Part shown: positions 1 through 5,800 of the stretch, piece by piece
Layout: each line of letters begins with the position of its first letter
Numbering within the stretch: the stretch's first letter is position 1
Origin: an uncultured Acetatifactor sp.
GTDB lineage: Bacteria; Bacillota; Clostridia; Lachnospirales; Lachnospiraceae
NCBI GenBank assembly: GCA_947644185.1
Contig: CANRZC010000104.1
Span: 1 to 7,987, forward strand
Direction of reading: 5' to 3'
DNA: 7,987 nucleotides
The notes under the pieces: generated by a model
The model's database searches: none
What the model was told of the DNA's origin: nothing
The model's input: the letters and a program-made list of their open reading frames with translations, nothing else
Made by a program: the position numbers and the translations under genes

Positions 1-41
1 ATGAGCGTCAGAATATCATATGTTTTTCCGATGAGGCTCAT
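1..41 (-). CDS. possible start of a divergent gene (N-terminal 13 codons only)
   Basis: On the minus strand an ATG at 41-39 opens a frame without stops to the window edge, reading MSLIGKTYDILTL. The stretch is too short to assign a family. A GAGG lies about 14 bases upstream, which is farther than usual for a ribosome binding site. The layout would make it divergent from the response regulator and place the shared 11-bp direct repeat between the two. An open run of 13 codons can occur by chance, so this is only a candidate. Confidence 0.22.
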   Translation of the reverse strand, partial: MSLIGKTYDILTL

Positions 42-51
42 AGAACACAGC

Positions 52-83
52 TTGTCCTCGAATTCCCAGTTTTTGTCCTCGAA
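52..83. promoter_or_regulatory. 11-bp direct repeat, candidate LytTR-type operator
   Basis: The sequence TTGTCCTCGAA occurs exactly twice, at 52-62 and 73-83, with a start-to-start distance of 21 bp, or two helical turns. The second copy ends 16 bp before the -35 box of the response regulator gene. Family knowledge: LytTR regulators (AgrA, VirR, PlnC/D) bind pairs of short direct repeats spaced about 21-22 bp, usually just upstream of a -35 box. The intervening CCCAGTTTTT resembles part of the VirR box core, but the repeat unit itself does not match a known consensus. Binding by the adjacent regulator is an inference from geometry. Confidence 0.5.
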
Positions 84-99
84 AAGTCCAGGAAAAGGA

Positions 100-128
100 T
101 TGCCTGCCAGGGAGATTTTCCTTATAAT
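100..128 (+). promoter_or_regulatory. sigma-A promoter of the response regulator/kinase operon
   Basis: The -35 box is TTGCCT (100-105) and the -10 box is TATAAT (123-128), separated by exactly 17 bp. Transcription would begin near 135, giving a leader of about 22 bases. The GGGTGG at 143-148 then lies 8 bases before the ATG at 157. The perfect -10 and standard spacing make this a strong match. Confidence 0.75.
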
Positions 129-156
129 ATTTTTGTGGAAAAGGGTGGTAAGACAT

Positions 157-894
157 ATGATTCGAGTAGGACTGTGTGATGACGAGAGGGCTTCGCTGGA
201 TAAATTGCATTCGTTTGTAGAGGAATGTTACACTCAGGGCAGAGTCTTTGCCAGAGTGGATTCTTTTGCAGGCTCCAGGGAACTGCTCTATGAGATAGAG
301 GACGGAAGTAGATTTGATCTATTGGTGCTGGATATTGAGATGCCGGATATGGATGGAATGGAGCTGGCAGCCAAAGCCCGTAAGCTTCTGCCGGAGGTGC
401 TTGTGATCTTTCTGACCTCCCATATGGAGTATGTGCTGGATGCCTATGAATTGTCCATTTTTCGCTATGTGCCAAAGGCTGACAGCGGAGAAAGACTGCG
501 GCATGCGCTGTTGGACGCCGAGAGTATGATACAGGTGCAACAGCGGGAGAGCTATCTCATTCAGAACCAGAATCGGCTGGAACGAATTCCCCTAAAGCAT
601 CTGCTCTACATCACCCATGAGGGAAAGAATGCCATACTGGTCACGGATCTGAAAGAGAGTGACGGCAAGCCTGTATGCCACAGGGTGCGAAAGACCCTGC
701 AGGAGGTGTATGGAGAGCTGGAGGAAAAAGAGTTTTGCTTCATCGACAGAGGCTGCATTGTGAACTTATCCCAGATTATGAGCATCAGTGCAGACACCTG
801 TACCCTGCAGGACGGCACACAGCTTCCGGTGAGTCGGGCAAAGAATCAGGGACTGCGGGAGCAGCTGCTGGAATTCTGGAAGCGGCATATATAA
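157..894 (+). CDS. LytTR-family response regulator
   Basis: This 245-aa two-component regulator has a receiver domain at about residues 1-122 and a LytTR DNA-binding domain at about 141-241. The receiver shows the acidic pair D8/D9 (CDDE), the likely phosphoacceptor D59 in LVLDIEMPDMDG, the conserved T87 and K107. The C-terminal part has the LytTR pattern, from RIPLKHLLYI through FCFIDRGCIVNL to LPVSRAKN. Length and architecture match the AgrA/VirR/LytR class. The frame stays open upstream to position 1, but the start at 157 is preferred: the receiver begins there (MIRVGLCDDE), GGGTGG lies 8 bases upstream and a promoter sits just before it. It is probably co-transcribed with the kinase that follows after 30 bp. 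Target genes are unknown; the repeat at 52-83 suggests autoregulation. Confidence 0.93.
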   Translation: MIRVGLCDDERASLDKLHSFVEECYTQGRVFARVDSFAGSRELLYEIEDGSRFDLLVLDIEMPDMDGMELAAKARKLLPEVLVIFLTSHMEYVLDAYELSIFRYVPKADSGERLRHALLDAESMIQVQQRESYLIQNQNRLERIPLKHLLYITHEGKNAILVTDLKESDGKPVCHRVRKTLQEVYGELEEKEFCFIDRGCIVNLSQIMSISADTCTLQDGTQLPVSRAKNQGLREQLLEFWKRHI

Positions 895-924
895 GGGGTA
901 TTTGAGGGATAGGAGGGCGCAGGG

Positions 925-1599
925 GTGATTGAATTGAGGCGTAGAATGCACAGTCGGGAGGCGCAAAAGGCGAAGCTGCTTTCTAGGCAATATGAGCAGC
1001 TTCAGGAAATCTGGACAGAGAATGCCATGTTGTTTCATGATATGGAGAATCATCTGCGGACTATCCGCTACCTGGCGGAGGAGGGGAAGACCCAGGAGCT
1101 GTTAGCCTATCTTGCAAGAATCAGCCATCCCATGGAGCGGCTTTCTGAAATCCAGTGGACAGGGATAGGCATTGTGGACGCGGTAATCAATGAGAAAAAG
1201 AGGCTAGCCAGAGAGCGGGGCTGTGAATTGGAAATCAATGTACAGTTGCCTGGAAATACAGGAATTGCCGAGGATGATTTCTGTACGATCCTCACCAATT
1301 TGCTGGATAATGCCATAGAATCAGCAGGAGATAAGGAGGACACAGGGAATCAAATCCGCCTTGTGATCAGACAGATTCGCCACTTCCTGATTATCCAGGT
1401 AAGCAATCCCTGCCCGGTGCCGCCAGCAGGGGGAAAAGGAATTTTTATCACTAGGAAAGAGGACAGGCACCGCCATGGATGGGGACTGAAAAGTGTGCGC
1501 AGGGCGGTGGGGCGGTATGAGGGTTCCCTCTCCTGCCAGGTGGAGGATGGAAGATTTACGGCCACGGTGCTGCTCTTCTTTAAGCCTTTGGAATCCTGA
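925..1599 (+). CDS. GHKL-type histidine kinase lacking a sensor domain
   Basis: This 224-aa protein contains the dimerisation/phosphotransfer and ATP-binding parts of an AgrC-like (HPK10/GHKL) kinase. H38 in LFHDMENHL is the likely phosphorylated histidine. N125 and N129 in TNLLDNAIES form the N box. GWGLKSV at 185-191 is the glycine-rich ATP lid. Residues 1-37 are charged and probably helical, and no hydrophobic membrane segment is present; most relatives carry N-terminal membrane helices. The start is GTG at 925, set by AGGAGG at 911-916 with 8 bases of spacing. An in-frame TAG at 910-912 rules out an N-terminal extension. Its likely partner is the response regulator upstream. It may sense a cytoplasmic signal or act through a membrane partner; this is inference. 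Confidence 0.88.
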   Translation: MIELRRRMHSREAQKAKLLSRQYEQLQEIWTENAMLFHDMENHLRTIRYLAEEGKTQELLAYLARISHPMERLSEIQWTGIGIVDAVINEKKRLARERGCELEINVQLPGNTGIAEDDFCTILTNLLDNAIESAGDKEDTGNQIRLVIRQIRHFLIIQVSNPCPVPPAGGKGIFITRKEDRHRHGWGLKSVRRAVGRYEGSLSCQVEDGRFTATVLLFFKPLES

Positions 1600-1609
1600 G
1601 ATTTATTCA

Positions 1610-1638
1610 TTGCGCATATGAAAAAAACAGGCTATAAT
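1610..1638 (+). promoter_or_regulatory. sigma-A promoter of the SNF2 helicase gene
   Basis: TTGCGC (1610-1615) and TATAAT (1633-1638) are separated by 17 bp, starting 11 bases after the kinase stop codon. No terminator hairpin is visible between the kinase stop and this promoter, so read-through from the upstream operon is possible as well. Confidence 0.65.
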
Positions 1639-1680
1639 GTTCACAGGAAAGCACATCAGGGGAAAGGATTTTAAAGAAGA

Positions 1681-4600
1681 ATGGATATGCAGAGAAGACA
1701 GAAGAAATCGGGCTCAGGGGGGACAAAAAATCTTCCACAGACCCCAGAGACCGCACAAATCAGCCCGGAAAACACAGAAAATGAACAGGAATACATTGTC
1801 CTAAATGCACAGGCCACGGAGGATGAGCCTGAAGCAGAGAAGCGGAGATTAGCAGATTACACTGAGCTTTCCAGATATCAATATTTTGACTGCAAGGCTA
1901 TCCGAAAAGACATGCGATTGACCAAAGCTGTCACCCAGAAGGCAGAGGCCCTTTGTCGGGAGAAGAAGATTACGCTAAAGGATGTGGACTGTGGATATGC
2001 CGAGGGGAGAAGCGAGACTGTGGGCGAGGTCATAGGAGAGGGAAAGGAGGGAAAGTACACATTTCCCATCCATATCTTGTTTAACCGTAACAGTGCCCTG
2101 TATGCGGAGTGCCAGTGCGCAGAGTGCAGACGGCATTACTACAGCAGATTTTACAGGAGAGAGTATTGTGCCTATCTGGGAGGACTTCTGCTACTGGTGG
2201 AGGAATATCTGCAGGATAAGAATCTGGGAGATGCCACAGACTGGCAGGGAATGCGGCTGATGCAGGCCTTTTATGAGAGGCGTGCCAATATTGTGGTGTC
2301 GGACGCCATCGGAAAGGCGGAGAGTCTGGTTTTGATGCCCAGAGTGATCCGAAAGAACCAGGAGCTGCGGGTCTCCTTTAAGATAGGGGAGAAGAAGCTG
2401 TTTGTCATAAAGGATCTGTTTGAATTCTATCAGAATGTGCAGGATTCCAAGACGGCCTCCTACGGCAGCAGCACCAGCATCAATCACAACCAAAATAATT
2501 TTACAGAAGAATCCAGGCGCTGGATCGATTTCATCGGCCGGATTGTGAAAGAGGAGCTGGCCTTTGAGCGGAGGATGATAGAGGCCAACAATTATTCCAG
2601 GCGGGCCGCCTCCAAGGACGGAGAGCTGGCACTGTACGGCTGGAGGCTGGACGAGCTCTATAGGCTTCTGGGCACGGATGGTCTGGAATATGAGGACAAG
2701 GATGCTGAGGTAAAGAATAAGACAACGCTGTATATAAAAGAAGAGAACCCAAAGATCTCCATGACAATCCGGAAGAATGATTTAGGGCTATCCAGAGAAT
2801 TCCATGGGATCACGGTGAGCTGCCGGATGCCCTTGCTTTTCTACGGCGTGGGGACAGCCTACTATATCTGTGAGAATGGATTGTGCAGGCTGGAGCCGGA
2901 ATTTCTGAAAAAGGTCCAGATTATTGCCCGCTTCTGTGAGGAGGGCGGGCTGACCTTCCATGTGGGCCGCAACAAGCTGCCTCAGTTCTATTATTCCGTG
3001 CTGCCTCAATTGGAGGGGGCAGTGGACATTATGGAGGAGAACGCAGAGGAGATCGCCGCATACCTGCCCCCTGAGGCGGAGCTGGTATTCTATCTGGACG
3101 CGGAAAATAAAGACATGAGCTGTCGGATAGGAGTCAGATACGGCGATGTGGAATTCCGTGTGGAAGATGACGGAAAAAAGGATGGACCTTTGGAGCCTTT
3201 CAGAGAGGGTGCCAGGGAAGAGGAGGCGATGTTTCTTGCAAGGCAGTGGTTCCCCTATTGGGATCAGGAGAAGAAAGAACTGTCCTGTCTGGGGGATGAG
3301 GGGCTTATGTACCAGGTGCTGGACAAGGGAGTGGACGCTTTGCTGGCTGTGGGGGAGGTCCAGTGTACCAGGCGCTTTAGCAACCTGAATGTGGGCCGCA
3401 GAGTGCGGATGAGTGTAGGGATTTCTGTGTCTAAAAATCTCTTGAACCTGAATATTCAGACCCAGGATGTACCGCCTGAGGAGCTTTTGGATATCCTGAA
3501 AAGCTATCGCCAGAAAAAGAAATATTACAGGCTGAAGAACGGAGATTTCTTAAGCCTGGAGGAAGAGGGGGCTCTGCAGACTTTGGCGGAGATGATGGAA
3601 TCCTTGCGCATGAGTCCGAAGGAATTGCTAAAAGGCAATGTGAAGCTTCCCCTGTACCGGGCATTGTATTTGGACAAGCTGCTTGAGAAAAACGAGGAGA
3701 TATACAGCAGCAGGGACAGCTATTTCAGAGAGATGGTGAAGAATTTCAAGACCGTGAACGATGCGGATTTCGAGGAGCCGCCCTCTTTAAGGGAAATCAT
3801 GCGGGGGTATCAGCGAAATGGCTACAGATGGCTTCGAACGCTGGAAGCCTATGGACTGGGGGGGATCCTGGCGGACGATATGGGACTGGGCAAGACATTG
3901 CAGGTGTTAGCTGTTTTGCTATCCTCGAAACAGGAGGGAAGGAAGGGCACCTCCCTGGTGGTAGCCCCGGCCTCTCTGGTCTATAACTGGGGCGAGGAGA
4001 TACGGGGATTCGCACCACAGCTTTCCTATTGCTTTATCACTGGCAGCCAGGAGGAGCGCAGGGAGAAGCTTTCCCATTACAGGGAATTCGATGTGCTGGT
4101 GACCTCCTATGATCTGCTGAAGCGGGACATTGAGAACTACCAGGATATGGAATTTAGCTATCAGATTATCGATGAGGCCCAGTATATTAAGAATCATACC
4201 ACAGCGGCAGCAAAGGCAGTAAAGGCAGTGAAAAGCAGAACCCGCTATGCGCTGACAGGTACCCCCATCGAGAATCGTCTCAGCGAGCTGTGGAGTATAT
4301 TTGATTTTCTGATCCCAGGGTATTTATACGGATATGATGTATTCCGCAATGAATTTGAGGCTCCCATTGTGCGAAATGAGGATCAGGGGGCATTGGAGCG
4401 TCTGCAGAGAATGACATCTCCCTTTATTCTGCGCAGAATGAAGGAAAATGTGCTGAAGGATCTGCCGGAGAAGCTGGAGGAGAACCGGTATGTGAAGTTC
4501 GAGCCAAAACAGCAGAAATTGTACGACGCACAAGTAGTCCATATGAAACAGCGGATCGGCATGCAGGATGCCCAGGAATTCCAGAAGAACAAGATCCAGA

Positions 4601-5184
4601 TTCTGGCTGAACTGATGAAGCTGCGACAGATTTGCTGCGACCCAGCCCTGTGCTTCGAGGATTACAGTGGAGAGTCAGCCAAGCTGGAGGCCTGCGTGGA
4701 TTTGGTGAAGAGTGCTGTGGAGGGCGGTCATAAGATGCTTCTGTTTTCCCAGTTTACCTCTATGCTGGAGCTGATTGCAAAGAGGCTGGAGGAGGAGCAG
4801 ATCAGCTTTTACACCATCACAGGAGCCACCCCAAAGGAGAAGCGCCTGCAGATGGTGAAGGCCTTCAACGGGGATGACACGAAGGTATTCCTGATTTCCC
4901 TGAAGGCAGGAGGTGTGGGGCTGAACCTGACAGGAGCGGATGTGGTTATCCACTATGATCCCTGGTGGAATCTGGCAGTGCAGAATCAGGCCACAGACCG
5001 AACCCACCGCATTGGACAGACGAAGATGGTGGTGGTGTACCGGTTGATTGCAAAGGGCACCATAGAGGAGAAAATTCAGGAGCTGCAGGAGAGTAAGAGA
5101 GCCTTGTCAGAGCAAGTCATACAGGGAGACGCCGGACAATTAAGCGGGATGACAAAAGAGGATTTTATCTCTTTGCTGTCCTAG
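1681..5184 (+). CDS. SNF2-family DEAD/DEAH-like helicase with SWIM-like cysteine cluster
   Basis: This protein of about 1167 aa is a cytoplasmic SF2 ATPase of the bacterial SNF2/HepA-like group, expected to translocate on DNA and remodel protein-DNA complexes. Residues 1-60 are polar and probably disordered. C144, C146, C149 and C163 (ending CAY) look like a SWIM zinc-binding motif whose final histidine is replaced by Y165. A long middle region, about 200-700, fits the SNF2-associated domain of Firmicutes homologues. The ATPase core follows: motif I DDMGLGKT (732-739), motif II DEAQ (831-834), motif III LTGTP (858-862), motif IV LLFSQF near 1020, motif V around LKAGGVGLNL (1076-1083), and motif VI QATDRTHRIGQ (1103-1113). 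All core motifs look intact. The start is uncertain: ATG 1681 lies directly against AAAGAAGA, while ATG 1687 would have better spacing. The biological role in this family is poorly defined. Confidence 0.93.
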   Translation: MDMQRRQKKSGSGGTKNLPQTPETAQISPENTENEQEYIVLNAQATEDEPEAEKRRLADYTELSRYQYFDCKAIRKDMRLTKAVTQKAEALCREKKITLKDVDCGYAEGRSETVGEVIGEGKEGKYTFPIHILFNRNSALYAECQCAECRRHYYSRFYRREYCAYLGGLLLLVEEYLQDKNLGDATDWQGMRLMQAFYERRANIVVSDAIGKAESLVLMPRVIRKNQELRVSFKIGEKKLFVIKDLFEFYQNVQDSKTASYGSSTSINHNQNNFTEESRRWIDFIGRIVKEELAFERRMIEANNYSRRAASKDGELALYGWRLDELYRLLGTDGLEYEDKDAEVKNKTTLYIKEENPKISMTIRKNDLGLSREFHGITVSCRMPLLFYGVGTAYYICENGLCRLEPEFLKKVQIIARFCEEGGLTFHVGRNKLPQFYYSVLPQLEGAVDIMEENAEEIAAYLPPEAELVFYLDAENKDMSCRIGVRYGDVEFRVEDDGKKDGPLEPFREGAREEEAMFLARQWFPYWDQEKKELSCLGDEGLMYQVLDKGVDALLAVGEVQCTRRFSNLNVGRRVRMSVGISVSKNLLNLNIQTQDVPPEELLDILKSYRQKKKYYRLKNGDFLSLEEEGALQTLAEMMESLRMSPKELLKGNVKLPLYRALYLDKLLEKNEEIYSSRDSYFREMVKNFKTVNDADFEEPPSLREIMRGYQRNGYRWLRTLEAYGLGGILADDMGLGKTLQVLAVLLSSKQEGRKGTSLVVAPASLVYNWGEEIRGFAPQLSYCFITGSQEERREKLSHYREFDVLVTSYDLLKRDIENYQDMEFSYQIIDEAQYIKNHTTAAAKAVKAVKSRTRYALTGTPIENRLSELWSIFDFLIPGYLYGYDVFRNEFEAPIVRNEDQGALERLQRMTSPFILRRMKENVLKDLPEKLEENRYVKFEPKQQKLYDAQVVHMKQRIGMQDAQEFQKNKIQILAELMKLRQICCDPALCFEDYSGESAKLEACVDLVKSAVEGGHKMLLFSQFTSMLELIAKRLEEEQISFYTITGATPKEKRLQMVKAFNGDDTKVFLISLKAGGVGLNLTGADVVIHYDPWWNLAVQNQATDRTHRIGQTKMVVVYRLIAKGTIEEKIQELQESKRALSEQVIQGDAGQLSGMTKEDFISLLS

Positions 5185-5196
5185 CGTGGGAGGAAG

Positions 5197-5216
5197 TTTT
5201 CTGATATCACAGAAAA
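5197..5216. repeat. 7-bp inverted repeat after the helicase gene
   Basis: TTTTCTG (5197-5203) and CAGAAAA (5210-5216) form perfect arms around a 6-base loop, 13 bases after the helicase stop. The stem is A/T-rich and no T run follows it on the plus strand, so it is a weak terminator at best. It could instead be a protein-binding palindrome. Confidence 0.35.
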
Positions 5217-5301
5217 ATGTCTCTGATGGGGAATATTTTCCAGATCTTGTCCATATACTGGTAGAAAAGAACTGAGCTCAGCTTGGGGAAAGGAGCAATA
5301 T

Positions 5302-5541
5302 ATGGCAAGAGGGCAGCGCAAGACCATTGAGGAAAAGATTGCGGCAAAGCAGGAGATGATAGAAGCTTTGCAGACCAGAGTGGAGTCGGAAAAGCGGGAA
5401 CTGGAGGAACTGTATCAGGAGAAGCGACGGAAGGAATTGGAGGCAGTGAGCGATATCATGACCCAGTGGGAATTGGGGCCTGAGGAGGTGGCACAGGTAC
5501 TGCAGGAGTATCTGGAGCACAGGGAGGCGGCAGCTTCCTGA
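5302..5541 (+). CDS. small coiled-coil protein of unknown function
   Basis: This 79-aa hydrophilic protein has a basic N-terminus (MARGQRKTIEEKI). Residues about 8-46 are rich in Glu, Lys, Arg and Leu with spacing typical of a coiled coil. A short C-terminal helical segment contains LGPEEVAQVLQEYL. AGGAG at 5291-5295 lies 6 bases before the ATG, supporting translation. The plan of an alpha-helical hairpin plus a C-terminal 'PEE-VA-L' segment recalls small Clostridia proteins such as DUF4315, often found on conjugative elements. That resemblance is from memory and unverified, and no mobile-element gene is visible here. It lies 117 bp after the helicase gene with no convincing promoter between, so it may be co-transcribed. 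No enzymatic motif or membrane segment is seen. Confidence 0.75.
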   Translation: MARGQRKTIEEKIAAKQEMIEALQTRVESEKRELEELYQEKRRKELEAVSDIMTQWELGPEEVAQVLQEYLEHREAAAS

Positions 5542-5570
5542 GGCTGCAGCATAGGCCGGAGGAGCCTGGC

Positions 5571-5657
5571 GTGAGAAATGGAGTAAGGAATGTTTCAAGA
5601 GAATCCAGGGACATAAATGAGCAACTGTCACCTGGATTTTCTGTTCTATGGTTCTGA
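5571..5657 (+). other. possible 28-codon leader ORF (GTG start)
   Basis: GGAGGAG at 5558-5564 lies 6 bases before GTG 5571, which opens a 28-codon frame ending at TGA 5655-5657. The predicted peptide begins VRNGVRNVSRES and has no membrane or signal features. The hairpin at 5602-5638 falls inside it, so ribosome movement could in principle affect that structure. Chance is a real alternative, because G-rich runs are common in this genome and the peptide resembles nothing I recognise. Confidence 0.2.
5602..5646 (+). terminator. 12-bp hairpin followed by T-rich tract, likely terminator
   Basis: The left arm AATCCAGGGACA (5602-5613) pairs with TGTC (5626-5629) and CCTGGATT (5631-5638), leaving one bulged A at 5630 and a 12-base loop. 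The stem is followed by TTCTGTTCT, an imperfect T-rich tract. Its position, 60 bp after the small coiled-coil gene and upstream of the MATE promoter, fits a factor-independent terminator of the helicase/small-protein transcript. The broken T tract leaves attenuation or another RNA role open. Confidence 0.5.
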
Positions 5658-5682
5658 TTTTGCAATGCAAAATAGTACATAG
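5646..5682. promoter_or_regulatory. nested palindrome upstream of the MATE promoter
   Basis: A perfect inverted repeat TTTTGC-AAT-GCAAAA (5658-5672) sits inside outer arms CTATG (5646-5650) and CATAG (5678-5682). The heptamer AGTACAT occurs at 5674-5680 and again at 5705-5711, 31 bp apart, the second copy touching the -35 box. This looks like a regulator-binding region for the exporter gene, but no cognate regulator is encoded next to it. Confidence 0.35.
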
Positions 5683-5710
5683 TCCAAGGAATTTCGGGCA
5701 AAAAAGTACA

Positions 5711-5739
5711 TTGCATCTTTTTTTGAGAAAGCATATACT
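5711..5739 (+). promoter_or_regulatory. sigma-A promoter of the MATE exporter gene
   Basis: TTGCAT (5711-5716) and TATACT (5734-5739) are separated by 17 bp. Transcription would begin near 5746, leaving a leader of about 55 bases. The -10 box sits inside the near-palindrome AAAGCATATACTTT (5728-5741), which could let a repressor block RNA polymerase. Confidence 0.65.
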
Positions 5740-5800
5740 TTGTCGGAAACCATAGGCTGTGGCAATTTTAGCGCCGCAGCTTTAGAAGAGAGGTATTGGT

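Noticed and set aside
1..156. Upstream in-frame extension of the response regulator beginning at position 1
   Set aside because: The receiver domain starts at 157, and the extension would cover the promoter, the direct repeat and the ribosome binding site.
895..924. Autoinducer peptide gene between regulator and kinase
   Set aside because: The gap is 30 bp and holds only the kinase ribosome binding site, so there is no room for an AgrD-like peptide.
3146..3388. Plus-strand 80-codon frame inside the helicase gene
   Set aside because: It is an out-of-frame shadow with excess Trp, Arg and Cys, entirely inside an intact conserved gene.
1681..5184. SNF2 helicase as part of an antiphage defence system
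   Set aside because: Some defence systems use SNF2 ATPases, but no nuclease, methyltransferase, phospholipase or other defence partner is encoded nearby, and the protein resembles the ordinary chromosomal Firmicutes type.
5231..5259. Promoter for the small coiled-coil gene using TATACT at 5254-5259
   Set aside because: No acceptable -35 box is found 16-18 bp upstream.
5278..5670. Minus-strand frame of about 130 codons across the small gene and following gap
   Set aside because: It is antisense to a gene with a good ribosome binding site, relies on a TTG start, and has a Leu/Cys/His/Pro-rich composition typical of a reverse-strand shadow.
5456..5734. Minus-strand frame of about 92 codons across the 5542-5800 gap
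   Set aside because: It overlaps the promoter and hairpin region, has low-complexity proline- and serine-rich composition, and resembles no protein family.
5746..5800. Riboswitch in the MATE leader
   Set aside because: The leader is only about 55 bases and has just a weak 5-bp stem; no known aptamer core is recognisable.
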